From Thermoplasmata archaeon (GTDB lineage: Archaea; Thermoplasmatota; Thermoplasmata; Halarchaeoplasmatales; Halarchaeoplasmataceae), in contig PULU01000074.1 of the NCBI GenBank assembly GCA_003551065.1, positions 1-32,670 on the forward strand: DNA of 32,670 bases, in the 5' to 3' direction. The translations under genes and the position numbers were made by a program. Shown one piece after another: positions 18,715-27,110 of the stretch (position 1 is the first letter of the stretch; every line of letters begins with the position of its first letter). The notes beneath the pieces are model-generated. The model did not search any database. It saw only the letters and a program-made list of their open reading frames with translations, and was not told where the DNA came from.

Positions 18715-18793
18715 TATCTACGTTAGATTACACTTCGAGGACTCATGTTTAAATCCGAAAGTCATATTAAGGCCTATGTTTACTGCGATATCG

Positions 18794-20923
18794 ATGGCCG
18801 AAAAAGAAAAAGATCTCATCCCTCTCTTTGAGCCTGATTCGATAGCCATAGTTGGTGCATCCAGTAAAAAAGGGAAGGTCGGGAATATTTTACTTTCGAA
18901 CATCGTCAACTCGGGGTACGATGGGGTTGTATATCCTATAAATCCTAAGGGTGGGGAAATATATGGAAAAGAAGTTTACGGATCCATAGAAGAACTTCCG
19001 GATGGTATAGACCTTGGTATCGTAGTCATACCTGCCAAATACGTCAGAGAGGCTGTCCACAAATTGGGTGAAAAAGGGATAAAACATACTATAGTCATCA
19101 CATCGGGATTTTCAGAGATCGGTAATACCGATGAAGAAAATCTCATAGTTGAAGAGGCTGGAAAACACGGTATGAGGATCCTCGGTCCAAATGTATTCGG
19201 TATATATTCAGCAAAGGCAGAATTGAACGCTACATTTGGGCCCTCAGATGTATCCAAAGGCGAGATAGCCTTGATATCTCAGAGCGGTGCCCTTGGTATA
19301 GCTATGATAGGTAAGACAGCAATGCAATATCTGGGGCTTTCAGCCATCGTAAGCGTGGGAAATAAAGCAGATATCGATGATATGGATCTTATAGATTATT
19401 TCGCAGATGACGATGAAAGTAAAGTCATCATGATCTATATGGAGGGGCTCGAGAACGGACGTGAGTTCATCGACAAGGTGGAAAGTGAGATCCCTCCTGA
19501 AAAAGCCATCATCGTTATAAAAGCCGGTCGTTCAGAGAAGGGGGCGACGGCAGTGGCCTCTCATACTGGTTCGCTGGCGGGATCTGATAGAGTATTCAGT
19601 TCAGCATTCAAACAAGCTGGTATCTTGAGAGCCGATACCATCAATGAGGCTTTTAACTGGTCAAGGGCTTTTTCCAGTACACCTCTACCTGAAAACGATA
19701 AGGTAGTCGTGATAACCAATGGCGGCGGTATCGGAGTCCTGAGTGCAGATGCCGCTGAAAAATATGGTGTAGATCTGTTAGATGACCAGACTTTCCTAAA
19801 AGAGACCTTTGAGGAAACAATACCTCCTTTTGGTTCTACCAAGAATCCTATCGATATAACAGGGCAGGCAGGGAAGGAGGAATACGAGAAGGCATTAAGA
19901 AAAGCCTTCGAGAGCGATGAGATAGGTGCGGTAGTTGGTTTATACTGTGAGACAGGAACGACAGATGATGGGGAGGTTGCAAATGCTGTCAAAGAGATAC
20001 ACGATGATTTTGGTAACGAAAAGACCGCGGTGTACGCTTTCACAGGTGGAGAGGAAGTGAATGATTGTATTCAATGGTTAAGAAAAAATAATATATCCGC
20101 ATATACTGAAACTGATGATGCCATGTCTTCGTTAGGGGCTCTGTATAGAAGAAAGAGATATCTGGACAGGAAAGAAGAGATGGAAGATATAGATGCACCA
20201 GATATGGATATAGAAAGTATCAATGAGATTATCAACAGAGCCGTTAGTCAAGGTAGGGTAAATCTTTTGGAAGACGAGGCGAGAAAGATCTTAGACCTCG
20301 CAGGCATACCCATGGCAGAGGGTCGAGTCGTTAATACTCTTGAAGATGCGGTGAAAGCTGCGGAGGAGATAGGATATCCCGTGGTACTAAAAGTAGTCTC
20401 AGAGGATATCATGCATAAATCGGATGCAGGCGGTTTGGCTCTCGATCTAGAGAATGAAAAAGAAGTGGTGGATGCTTATCAGGCGATCTATTCTAACTGT
20501 AAAAGTAAGTACCCTAATGCACATATTCGAGGGATATCTGTAGCCGAGATGTTAAAGGGCGGTGAAGAAACCATAGTTGGCGGTACTTGGGATAATTCAT
20601 TCGGTCCCATGGTCATGTTCGGTTTAGGAGGGGTTTATGTTGAGATCCTGGAAGATGTAGTTTTCAGAGTGGCTCCCATATCAAAGAGAGAAGCTAGAAG
20701 GATGATAGGAGAGATCAATGCCTTCCCTGTTTTGGTAGGTGCACGGGGACAATCTAGAAAAGATCTAGATGCCTTGGCAGATATTATATACCGTATGTCC
20801 TTTTTGATGGATGAAGTGGACGACATATCCGAAATAGATTTAAATCCTATCAAAGCATTCGACCAAGGTAAGGGAGCAAAATCCGTTGATGTTGCTATTT
20901 CAATAAAAAGAAAGGTGATATAA
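18794..20923 (+). CDS. Acetyl/acyl-CoA synthetase (ADP-forming), fused alpha and beta
   Basis: CoA-binding FEPDSIAIVGASSKKGKVGNILLSNI..YPINPKGGEIYG; VASHTGSLAGSDRVFSSAFKQAGI; ATP-grasp LLEDEARKILDLAGIPMAEG..VVLKVVSEDIMHKSDAGGL. Start 18794 or 18776; the ORF-track start 18350 lies antisense inside lctP. Confidence 0.93.
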   Translation: MAEKEKDLIPLFEPDSIAIVGASSKKGKVGNILLSNIVNSGYDGVVYPINPKGGEIYGKEVYGSIEELPDGIDLGIVVIPAKYVREAVHKLGEKGIKHTIVITSGFSEIGNTDEENLIVEEAGKHGMRILGPNVFGIYSAKAELNATFGPSDVSKGEIALISQSGALGIAMIGKTAMQYLGLSAIVSVGNKADIDDMDLIDYFADDDESKVIMIYMEGLENGREFIDKVESEIPPEKAIIVIKAGRSEKGATAVASHTGSLAGSDRVFSSAFKQAGILRADTINEAFNWSRAFSSTPLPENDKVVVITNGGGIGVLSADAAEKYGVDLLDDQTFLKETFEETIPPFGSTKNPIDITGQAGKEEYEKALRKAFESDEIGAVVGLYCETGTTDDGEVANAVKEIHDDFGNEKTAVYAFTGGEEVNDCIQWLRKNNISAYTETDDAMSSLGALYRRKRYLDRKEEMEDIDAPDMDIESINEIINRAVSQGRVNLLEDEARKILDLAGIPMAEGRVVNTLEDAVKAAEEIGYPVVLKVVSEDIMHKSDAGGLALDLENEKEVVDAYQAIYSNCKSKYPNAHIRGISVAEMLKGGEETIVGGTWDNSFGPMVMFGLGGVYVEILEDVVFRVAPISKREARRMIGEINAFPVLVGARGQSRKDLDALADIIYRMSFLMDEVDDISEIDLNPIKAFDQGKGAKSVDVAISIKRKVI

Positions 20924-20925
20924 AA

Positions 20926-21957
20926 ATGAAGAACCTTATAATCGCTTCAACAAGACCTGATGCAGGTAAGACAACAGTTGGTATAGCTATAGCTATGATG
21001 AAGAAGGACAGGTTCAATTATCTGAAACCCTTCGGAGACAGACCGATTTATAAGAAAAAAAGATTGATCGACTATGATGCAAAACTGTTCAAGAACATAT
21101 TGAACCTAAAAGAGGATTACGAGAAGTTCTGCATCGGTTTCGACCATTCAAAGATAAAATACGCCTACGATGAAAAAACTATCAAGGAAAAGATAAGAGA
21201 AAGGATCGAAGAGATGAGAGAGACTAGAGATAGTGTCATCATAGAAACGGGAAGTGAGTGGACTGTTGGCTCATCGATACATCTAGACCCGATCTCCTTA
21301 AACCAGTACATCGATTCTGACATCGTTTTCGTAGCCACTGGTGACCGTACTAGTATGATCGACGACATACATACGGTATCGAAATATTTTGATGCCCAGG
21401 ATATCTCTATCAAAGGAGTTGTACTAAATCAAGTAGAATCCGTAGAGGATATACAAAATTTTGCAGTGGATGAAATCGAAGGTCTAGGTATAGATGTTAT
21501 CGGTATAATTCCAGAGATCGACGAGCTTTCTTTGACTAGAGTCAGTTTCATCAACGATATGCTTTTTGGTAAGATCGTTGCCGGAGAGGCTGGATTGAAC
21601 AATCTTGTAGAGAATGTTTTTGTCGGCGCTATGAGTGCAGAGAAGATCGTTAGAAACCCTCATTACCAAAAAAGGAGAAAATTGATAGTAACTGGTGGAG
21701 ATCGCTCTGACGTAGTTCTGGCTTCCTTAGACGAAAAAACGTCAGCTGTGGTCCTGACGAACGATATAATCCCTCCGAGTAATATAATCTCTAGAGCGGA
21801 TAGAGCTGGGATACCGTTGATATCGGTTCCATTAGATACTTTTGAGGCGGCTAGAAGGATCGAACGTATGGATAGGATAACAACTATAGAAGATGATTTC
21901 AAGATAGAAAGGATCAAAGAAGATATCGCACCGAAGATCGATATCCGTTTTGATTGA
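20926..21957 (+). CDS. BioD-like P-loop protein with DRTGG domain (phosphotransacetylase N-terminal-like, no PTA catalytic domain)
   Basis: P-loop ASTRPDAGKTTVGIAIA; DRTGG-like VTGGDRSDVVLASLDEKTSAVVLTNDIIPPSNIISRADRAGIPLISVPLDTFEAARRIE. Confidence 0.85.
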   Translation: MKNLIIASTRPDAGKTTVGIAIAMMKKDRFNYLKPFGDRPIYKKKRLIDYDAKLFKNILNLKEDYEKFCIGFDHSKIKYAYDEKTIKEKIRERIEEMRETRDSVIIETGSEWTVGSSIHLDPISLNQYIDSDIVFVATGDRTSMIDDIHTVSKYFDAQDISIKGVVLNQVESVEDIQNFAVDEIEGLGIDVIGIIPEIDELSLTRVSFINDMLFGKIVAGEAGLNNLVENVFVGAMSAEKIVRNPHYQKRRKLIVTGGDRSDVVLASLDEKTSAVVLTNDIIPPSNIISRADRAGIPLISVPLDTFEAARRIERMDRITTIEDDFKIERIKEDIAPKIDIRFD

Positions 21958-22009
21958 GACGAGAAAGAATTAAGTAGAGTTCAGCCCTAATAATTTTTGG
22001 GTAGATTAT

Positions 22010-23848
22010 ATGTCTCATGATATAGATTATGTGGAAGCCGATGATGCCTTAAGCAAGATAGGTAGAGGGGATAGGGTCTTTGTTGGATCTGGAGCCTCAG
22101 AACCACAATATCTGGTCAAAAAATTGATGGATCTTGCATCGGGTTTTTATGATACTGAGATATTTCATATACAAACATTGGGTGTCGCTGCTTACACTGA
22201 GGAGAAATTCGAGGACAGTTTTAGGCACAACGCTTTTTTTGTAGATGATAATACTAGGGAGGCAGTTGCCGAGGGAAGAGCGGATTACACACCTATTTTC
22301 ATGAGGGATATACCGAAACTTTTCAAAACCGGAAGGGTTCCACTAGATGCTTCATTGGTCCAGGTGTCTCCCCCTGACAAGCACGGATGGATGAGCCTTG
22401 GGATCGCGGTGGATATCATTAAATCCGCGGTGGAGAACTCGAAGATGGTGATCGCCCAGGTTAATCCAAAGATGCCAAGGGTCCACGGGGATTGTTTTAT
22501 CCATGTAGATGATGTTGATCATCTGGTCCATCATGAAGAAGATCTTTTAGAATTCGACCCAGTTGTTTCAGGAGACACAGCAAAAGAAATAGCAGGGAAC
22601 GTCAGCAGACTCATCGAGGATGGTGCCACTATCCAGATTGGGTACGGTGCTATCCCTAATGCGATATTGGAACATCTTGATGTAAAAGAAGATCTCGGAG
22701 TACATACCGAGATGTTGTCTGAGGAATTGGCTAATCTCATGGAAAGGGGTATAGTGACCAATCAAAAGAAAACCATCCATAAAGGTAAAAGCATAGCATC
22801 TTTCCTGATGGGGACTAAGAAACTCTATGATTTCGTTGATGATAATCCAGGTATAGAACTGAGACCCACGGACTATACAAATGATCCCTTCGTTATCGCG
22901 AAAAATCACAAGATGACAGCAGTCAATACCGCTTTACAGGTCGATCTTACCGGCCAGGTTTGTGCTGATTCATTAGGTTACAGTTTTTACAGTGGGATAG
23001 GAGGTCATGCTGATTTCATGAGGGGTGCAGGTTATGCAGACGATGGAAAATCTATCATAGCTCTTTCTTCAACAGCACAGAAGGGGAAGGTATCCAGGAT
23101 TGTATCTTCTCTTAATGAAGGAGCCGGCGTGGTCACTACTAGAGGGGATGTAGAATACGTGGTAACCGAGTACGGTGTAGCATATCTTAAAGGTAAAAAT
23201 ATCAGACAGAGAGCAATGGAATTGATAAATATTGCACATCCCAAGTTCAGGGAGGAGTTATTGAAGGAAGCGAAAGAACACCATCTTGTTTATCAAGATC
23301 AATTGCTCGTTCTTGGAGAGGGGGGACGCTACCCAGAGGAACTAGAAACGATCAAAACGATCAACGATAAAGAATACGTCTTTAGACCTATGAAGCCTAC
23401 GGACGACGAGCTTCTCAAAGATCTATTCTACTCTCTCTCAGATGAGAGTCTATATAAAAGATTCATGAGTGCTAGGAAGGATATGCCTCACGATCGAAGG
23501 CAGGATTTTGTCCAGATAAATTATAACAAAGAGATGGCCATAGTTGTCATCGATCAAGAGATCGAAGGACCCGACAGGATGGTAGGCGAGGCGGATTACC
23601 GTATCAAGGAAGGACAGAACGTTGCAGAGATATCGGTGATGGTGAGAGATGAATACCAGGGCATGGGGATAGGTACGGCTCTTGTGGAGTACTTGACCAT
23701 GATAGCAAAAAACCAGGGTCTTTATGGATTCACAGCAGAGGTTTTGGCAGACAACAAGAAGATGCTGAGGGTGTTCGAAAAGATGGGTTATGATATCGAA
23801 AAGAAGAGAAAATATGGAGAGTACGAGTTAAGGATGAGATTCACATGA
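22010..23848 (+). CDS. Acetyl-CoA hydrolase/CoA-transferase family protein fused to C-terminal GNAT acetyltransferase
   Basis: FVGSGASEPQYLVKKLMDL, GAIPNAILEHLDVKEDLGVHTEMLSEE, FYSGIGGHADFMRGA, VVTEYGVAYLKGKNIRQRA; from about 23370 GNAT EYVFRPMKPTDDELLKDLFYSLSDESLYKRF..VRDEYQGMGIGTALVEYL. Confidence 0.92.
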   Translation: MSHDIDYVEADDALSKIGRGDRVFVGSGASEPQYLVKKLMDLASGFYDTEIFHIQTLGVAAYTEEKFEDSFRHNAFFVDDNTREAVAEGRADYTPIFMRDIPKLFKTGRVPLDASLVQVSPPDKHGWMSLGIAVDIIKSAVENSKMVIAQVNPKMPRVHGDCFIHVDDVDHLVHHEEDLLEFDPVVSGDTAKEIAGNVSRLIEDGATIQIGYGAIPNAILEHLDVKEDLGVHTEMLSEELANLMERGIVTNQKKTIHKGKSIASFLMGTKKLYDFVDDNPGIELRPTDYTNDPFVIAKNHKMTAVNTALQVDLTGQVCADSLGYSFYSGIGGHADFMRGAGYADDGKSIIALSSTAQKGKVSRIVSSLNEGAGVVTTRGDVEYVVTEYGVAYLKGKNIRQRAMELINIAHPKFREELLKEAKEHHLVYQDQLLVLGEGGRYPEELETIKTINDKEYVFRPMKPTDDELLKDLFYSLSDESLYKRFMSARKDMPHDRRQDFVQINYNKEMAIVVIDQEIEGPDRMVGEADYRIKEGQNVAEISVMVRDEYQGMGIGTALVEYLTMIAKNQGLYGFTAEVLADNKKMLRVFEKMGYDIEKKRKYGEYELRMRFT

Positions 23849-24591
23849 ATAGAGCTACCGATTCGATGGAAAAAGAACCAGTATGGGATATAGATCATGA
23901 TAGTGTTGAAGAAGTTATTAAAAAAGTGAAGAAGGAAGGCCGAAACACACTTTTAGAAAACGAGGCTCGAAAAGTGCTCGATGCTGCTGGAATCCATATG
24001 GCAGAGGGAAAAGTCGTTCATGATATACATAGTTGTGTCGAAGCAGCTGAAAGGATAGGATATCCCGTCGTTCTAAAAGTAGTATCTGAAGATATAATCC
24101 ACAAGATGGATGTTGGAGGCGTGGAGACAGGTATCCAAAATGAGAAAGAGCTTTTAGATGCCTATGAATCGATATGTTCCCAGGTAAAAAATAAAAAACC
24201 TAGAGCGAAGATCCGGGGGATTTCAATTTCTGAACACATAGAAGGTGGAGAAGAGGTCGTTATCGGAGGTATGATCGATCCATCCTTCGGTCCAGTCGTC
24301 ATGTTCGGACTCGGCGGGATCTATATCGAAGTTATAAAAGACGTAGTTTTCCGTATAGCCCCTATCGATGCTCAAGAAGCATGTGACATGGTGAGAGAGA
24401 TAAAGTCCTTTTCGATACTGATCGGTGAAAGGGGGAAGGGTAAAAAAGATCTTAGAGCACTAGCTGAGATGATCTCAAGATTGGGCGATCTGATGTATTT
24501 CGTAGATGATATCCAGGATATAGACCTGAATCCTGTAGCCTCTTTAGAAAAGGGTGCAGTTGCCTTAGATGTAGCTATCAACATAAAATAA
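23845..24591 (+). CDS. ADP-forming acyl-CoA synthetase beta subunit (stand-alone ATP-grasp)
   Basis: LLENEARKVLDAAGIHMAEGKVV..GYPVVLKVVSEDIIHKMDVGGVETG..VMFGLGGIYIEVIKDVVFRIAPI. ATGA overlap with the preceding stop. Confidence 0.92.
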   Translation: MNRATDSMEKEPVWDIDHDSVEEVIKKVKKEGRNTLLENEARKVLDAAGIHMAEGKVVHDIHSCVEAAERIGYPVVLKVVSEDIIHKMDVGGVETGIQNEKELLDAYESICSQVKNKKPRAKIRGISISEHIEGGEEVVIGGMIDPSFGPVVMFGLGGIYIEVIKDVVFRIAPIDAQEACDMVREIKSFSILIGERGKGKKDLRALAEMISRLGDLMYFVDDIQDIDLNPVASLEKGAVALDVAINIK

Positions 24592-24649
24592 GATGTTTAA
24601 TGATCAGTAAATCGTAATCTTTATTATACCACTTTATATATCAAGGACC

Positions 24650-25630
24650 ATGAAAGCAGTTATTTTATCTGGAGGATTCGGGACCAGGATGAGACCATTG
24701 ACTTATACAACTCCTAAACCTTTACTACCTATTTTGAACAAACCCATGATCAGACATGTGATCGAACAGTTACCAGATCCAGTTGATGAAGTGATACTAG
24801 CAGCAAATTATAAGATCGATATGTTACGAGATTATTTCGAAGAAGCCGAGGTGGGACTCCCAGTTCGTGTAGTCGATGAGCCAAAACCACTTGGAACTGG
24901 AGGGGCGGTTAAAAATGTGGAGGAATATTTAGACGAGACGTTTTTTGTGATCAATTCAGATATCATCTCTAGTATCGATCTTGATGAATATCTTGAATTT
25001 TATAAGTCCAAAGAAGCCGTTGGAGCCATATCTGCTTGGGAAGTAGATAATCCTGAAGAATTCGGGATCTTTGAGCTGAATGGAAAAAATAAGATACTGC
25101 GTTTTCAAGAGAAGCCGGAACCGTGGGAGGCCTTTTCGAACACCATCAATGCCGGTCACTATATACTAGAGCCAGAAGTGCTCGATATGATACCACCAGG
25201 AGAAAAAGTATCCATGGAAGATGAGATATTCCCGCTGCTGGTGGATGATGGACTTTACGGTTTCGAATTCCAGGGATATTGGGTGGATTGTGGAAGACCT
25301 TCTAGTTTTTTCGAAGCTACCGAAACCTTATTAGATTATATAGGTGAAGAAAATCTGATAGGCGATAGGAGTTTTGTAGAAGGTGAAGTAAAAGAAAACA
25401 CAGTGGTAGGAGTAGATTGCACGGTAGGTAAAAGCACGATCTCTAGGTCGATACTCTTCGACGGTGTCGAGATAGATAACGGATGTACTATCGAAAACAG
25501 TATAATCGGTTACGATGCCATCATCGAAGACGATGTGACAGTGAAGGATTCGATCATATCTGACAACACATATCTGGAAGACGGTCAAGAGATAGTAGGA
25601 AAGAAGATAAAACCAGATGAGGTTGATTAG
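24650..25630 (+). CDS. Sugar-phosphate nucleotidyltransferase (glucose-1-P/mannose-1-P/GlcNAc-1-P class) with left-handed beta-helix tail
   Basis: MKAVILSGGFGTRMRPLTYTTPKPLLPILNKPMI, EPKPLGTGGAVKN, FFVINSDII; hexapeptide-like C-terminus (VGVDCTVGKSTISRSILFDGVEIDNGCTIENSIIGYDAIIEDDVTV). Confidence 0.92.
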   Translation: MKAVILSGGFGTRMRPLTYTTPKPLLPILNKPMIRHVIEQLPDPVDEVILAANYKIDMLRDYFEEAEVGLPVRVVDEPKPLGTGGAVKNVEEYLDETFFVINSDIISSIDLDEYLEFYKSKEAVGAISAWEVDNPEEFGIFELNGKNKILRFQEKPEPWEAFSNTINAGHYILEPEVLDMIPPGEKVSMEDEIFPLLVDDGLYGFEFQGYWVDCGRPSSFFEATETLLDYIGEENLIGDRSFVEGEVKENTVVGVDCTVGKSTISRSILFDGVEIDNGCTIENSIIGYDAIIEDDVTVKDSIISDNTYLEDGQEIVGKKIKPDEVD

Positions 25631-26980
25631 ATGTCAGAACTATTCGGAACCAATGGTGTTAGGGGTATAGTGAATGAAGACATGAACATAGATTTAGCTA
25701 CACGTTTGGGTAAAGCTATCGGTACATGGCTAAACGGAGGTACCGTGGCTGTAGGAACTGACACACGTTTATCCAACCACATGTTGAAGAACGCTGTTTC
25801 ATCAGCCTTGACCTCTACAGGTTGTGATGTTATCGATCTTGGAGAGGTACCTACTCCTGCGATCCAATTATTTACCCGAGAAAACACGGATCTAGGCATC
25901 GCTATCACGGCTTCGCATAACCCCCCCCAGTTCAATGGTATTAAATGCATAGATGATGATGGAACGGAACTTATAGAGGGAAAGGAGGAAGAGATAGAAA
26001 AGATATATTTTTCTGAGAACTTCCGTCTCGCAAGGTGGTCGGATGTGGGGAAAGTAATGTCTGACGATCCTATTCGAGAGTATATAGAATCTGTCGAATC
26101 TAAAGTCGATGAAAAGTCAATCAGGGATGCAGAATTAAAGGTCATAGTAGATTGTGCCAACGGAGCAGGTTCTTACACAACGCCGTATATATTGAAGGAT
26201 CTTGGGTGTGAGGTGGTGACATTGAATTCTCAACCAGATGGGACGTTCCCTGGTCATGAAAGCGAACCCACTGAAGATAATTTGAAGGACCTTATAGACC
26301 TTGTGAAAAGTTCTGATGCAGACTTAGGTATAGCCAATGATTGTGACGCCGATCGGGCTATTTTCATCGATGACAAAGGAAGATTCCTCCATGGTGATAA
26401 GACATTGACACTCATGGCTAAAAAGATAGTCGAGGAGATAGGTGGAGGTACAGTTGTCACTCCGGTCAGTTCATCTACCAGTGTCGAGGACGTAGTGAAG
26501 AGTTCTGGAGGAGATCTACTATATACCGCTGTTGGGTCGCCGATAGTGGCAAGGGAGATGATAGATAGAGGTGCTGTGTTCGGGGGAGAAGAAAATGGAG
26601 GATTGATATTTGCAGACCATCAGTATTGTCGGGATGCAGGGATGGCGGCGGCCAAGATAGTGGAGTTAGTTGCAATTGAAGGCCATCTTTCAGAACTCGT
26701 TGATGTACTTCCCTGTTACGCACTTGATAAAAGGGGTGTAGGATGTCCTGATGATCTAAAAGGAAAATTGATGGATGACTTGAAAGAAAGATTTAAATCT
26801 GAGGATTACAACGACGTTGATGGGTTGAAGATATATTATGATGAAGGGTGGGTACTTATAAGACCATCCGGAACTGAACCGAAATACAGGATATATTCAG
26901 AAGCTGAAGATCAGGATACTGCTAAAGAACTAGGTCACAAGCATCAAAAGATCGTGAGAGAAGTGCTGGAAAAAATTTGA
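25631..26980 (+). CDS. glmM: Phosphoglucosamine mutase / phosphomannomutase family
   Basis: MSELFGTNGVRGIVNEDMN, AITASHNPPQFNGIK, DCDADRAIFID, WVLIRPSGTEPKYRIYSEA. Start directly follows the upstream stop (TAGATG). Confidence 0.93.
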   Translation: MSELFGTNGVRGIVNEDMNIDLATRLGKAIGTWLNGGTVAVGTDTRLSNHMLKNAVSSALTSTGCDVIDLGEVPTPAIQLFTRENTDLGIAITASHNPPQFNGIKCIDDDGTELIEGKEEEIEKIYFSENFRLARWSDVGKVMSDDPIREYIESVESKVDEKSIRDAELKVIVDCANGAGSYTTPYILKDLGCEVVTLNSQPDGTFPGHESEPTEDNLKDLIDLVKSSDADLGIANDCDADRAIFIDDKGRFLHGDKTLTLMAKKIVEEIGGGTVVTPVSSSTSVEDVVKSSGGDLLYTAVGSPIVAREMIDRGAVFGGEENGGLIFADHQYCRDAGMAAAKIVELVAIEGHLSELVDVLPCYALDKRGVGCPDDLKGKLMDDLKERFKSEDYNDVDGLKIYYDEGWVLIRPSGTEPKYRIYSEAEDQDTAKELGHKHQKIVREVLEKI

Positions 26981-27006
26981 ATAGTTTGATAGGTTAAATC
27001 CGCCAA

Positions 27007-27030
27007 ATGTATGACGAAGGCGTTATACAT
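27007..27030. repeat. Inverted repeat downstream of glmM, 10-bp arms with one mismatch (G-T), 4-nt loop
   Basis: ATGTATGACG-AAGG-CGTTATACAT. Confidence 0.7.
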
Positions 27031-27069
27031 ACCAAAATTATAAATAACAACCAACCCCTATTATATATC

Positions 27070-27088
27070 GTCTGACATTGTGTCAGAC
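27070..27088. promoter_or_regulatory. Perfect 8-bp inverted repeat abutting a TATA box, candidate operator or 5' leader hairpin
   Basis: TTATATATC then GTCTGACA-TTG-TGTCAGAC, about 22 nt before the ATG at 27111. Confidence 0.65.
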
Positions 27089-27110
27089 CTGAAGGAGTTT
27101 GTGGGATAGG

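Noticed and set aside
18350-18775. N-terminal extension of the fused acyl-CoA synthetase ORF
   Set aside because: It lies antisense inside the LctP-family gene and has no family similarity; the CoA-binding domain starts just after the 18776/18794 ATG.
19561-20043. 160-aa minus-strand ORF opposite the acyl-CoA synthetase
   Set aside because: Ser/Pro-rich composition is typical of an antisense frame, and the + strand gene is well supported.
22531-22909. Overlapping minus-strand ORFs inside the CoA-transferase gene
   Set aside because: Antisense shadows with no motif support.
20368-24068. Possible recent gene conversion between the two ATP-grasp domains
   Set aside because: Shared DNA runs are short (about 15 bp) within a diverged alignment and are explained by conserved protein motifs.
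25627-26160. 177-aa minus-strand ORF opposite glmM
   Set aside because: Ser-rich antisense shadow; glmM motifs on the + strand are clear.
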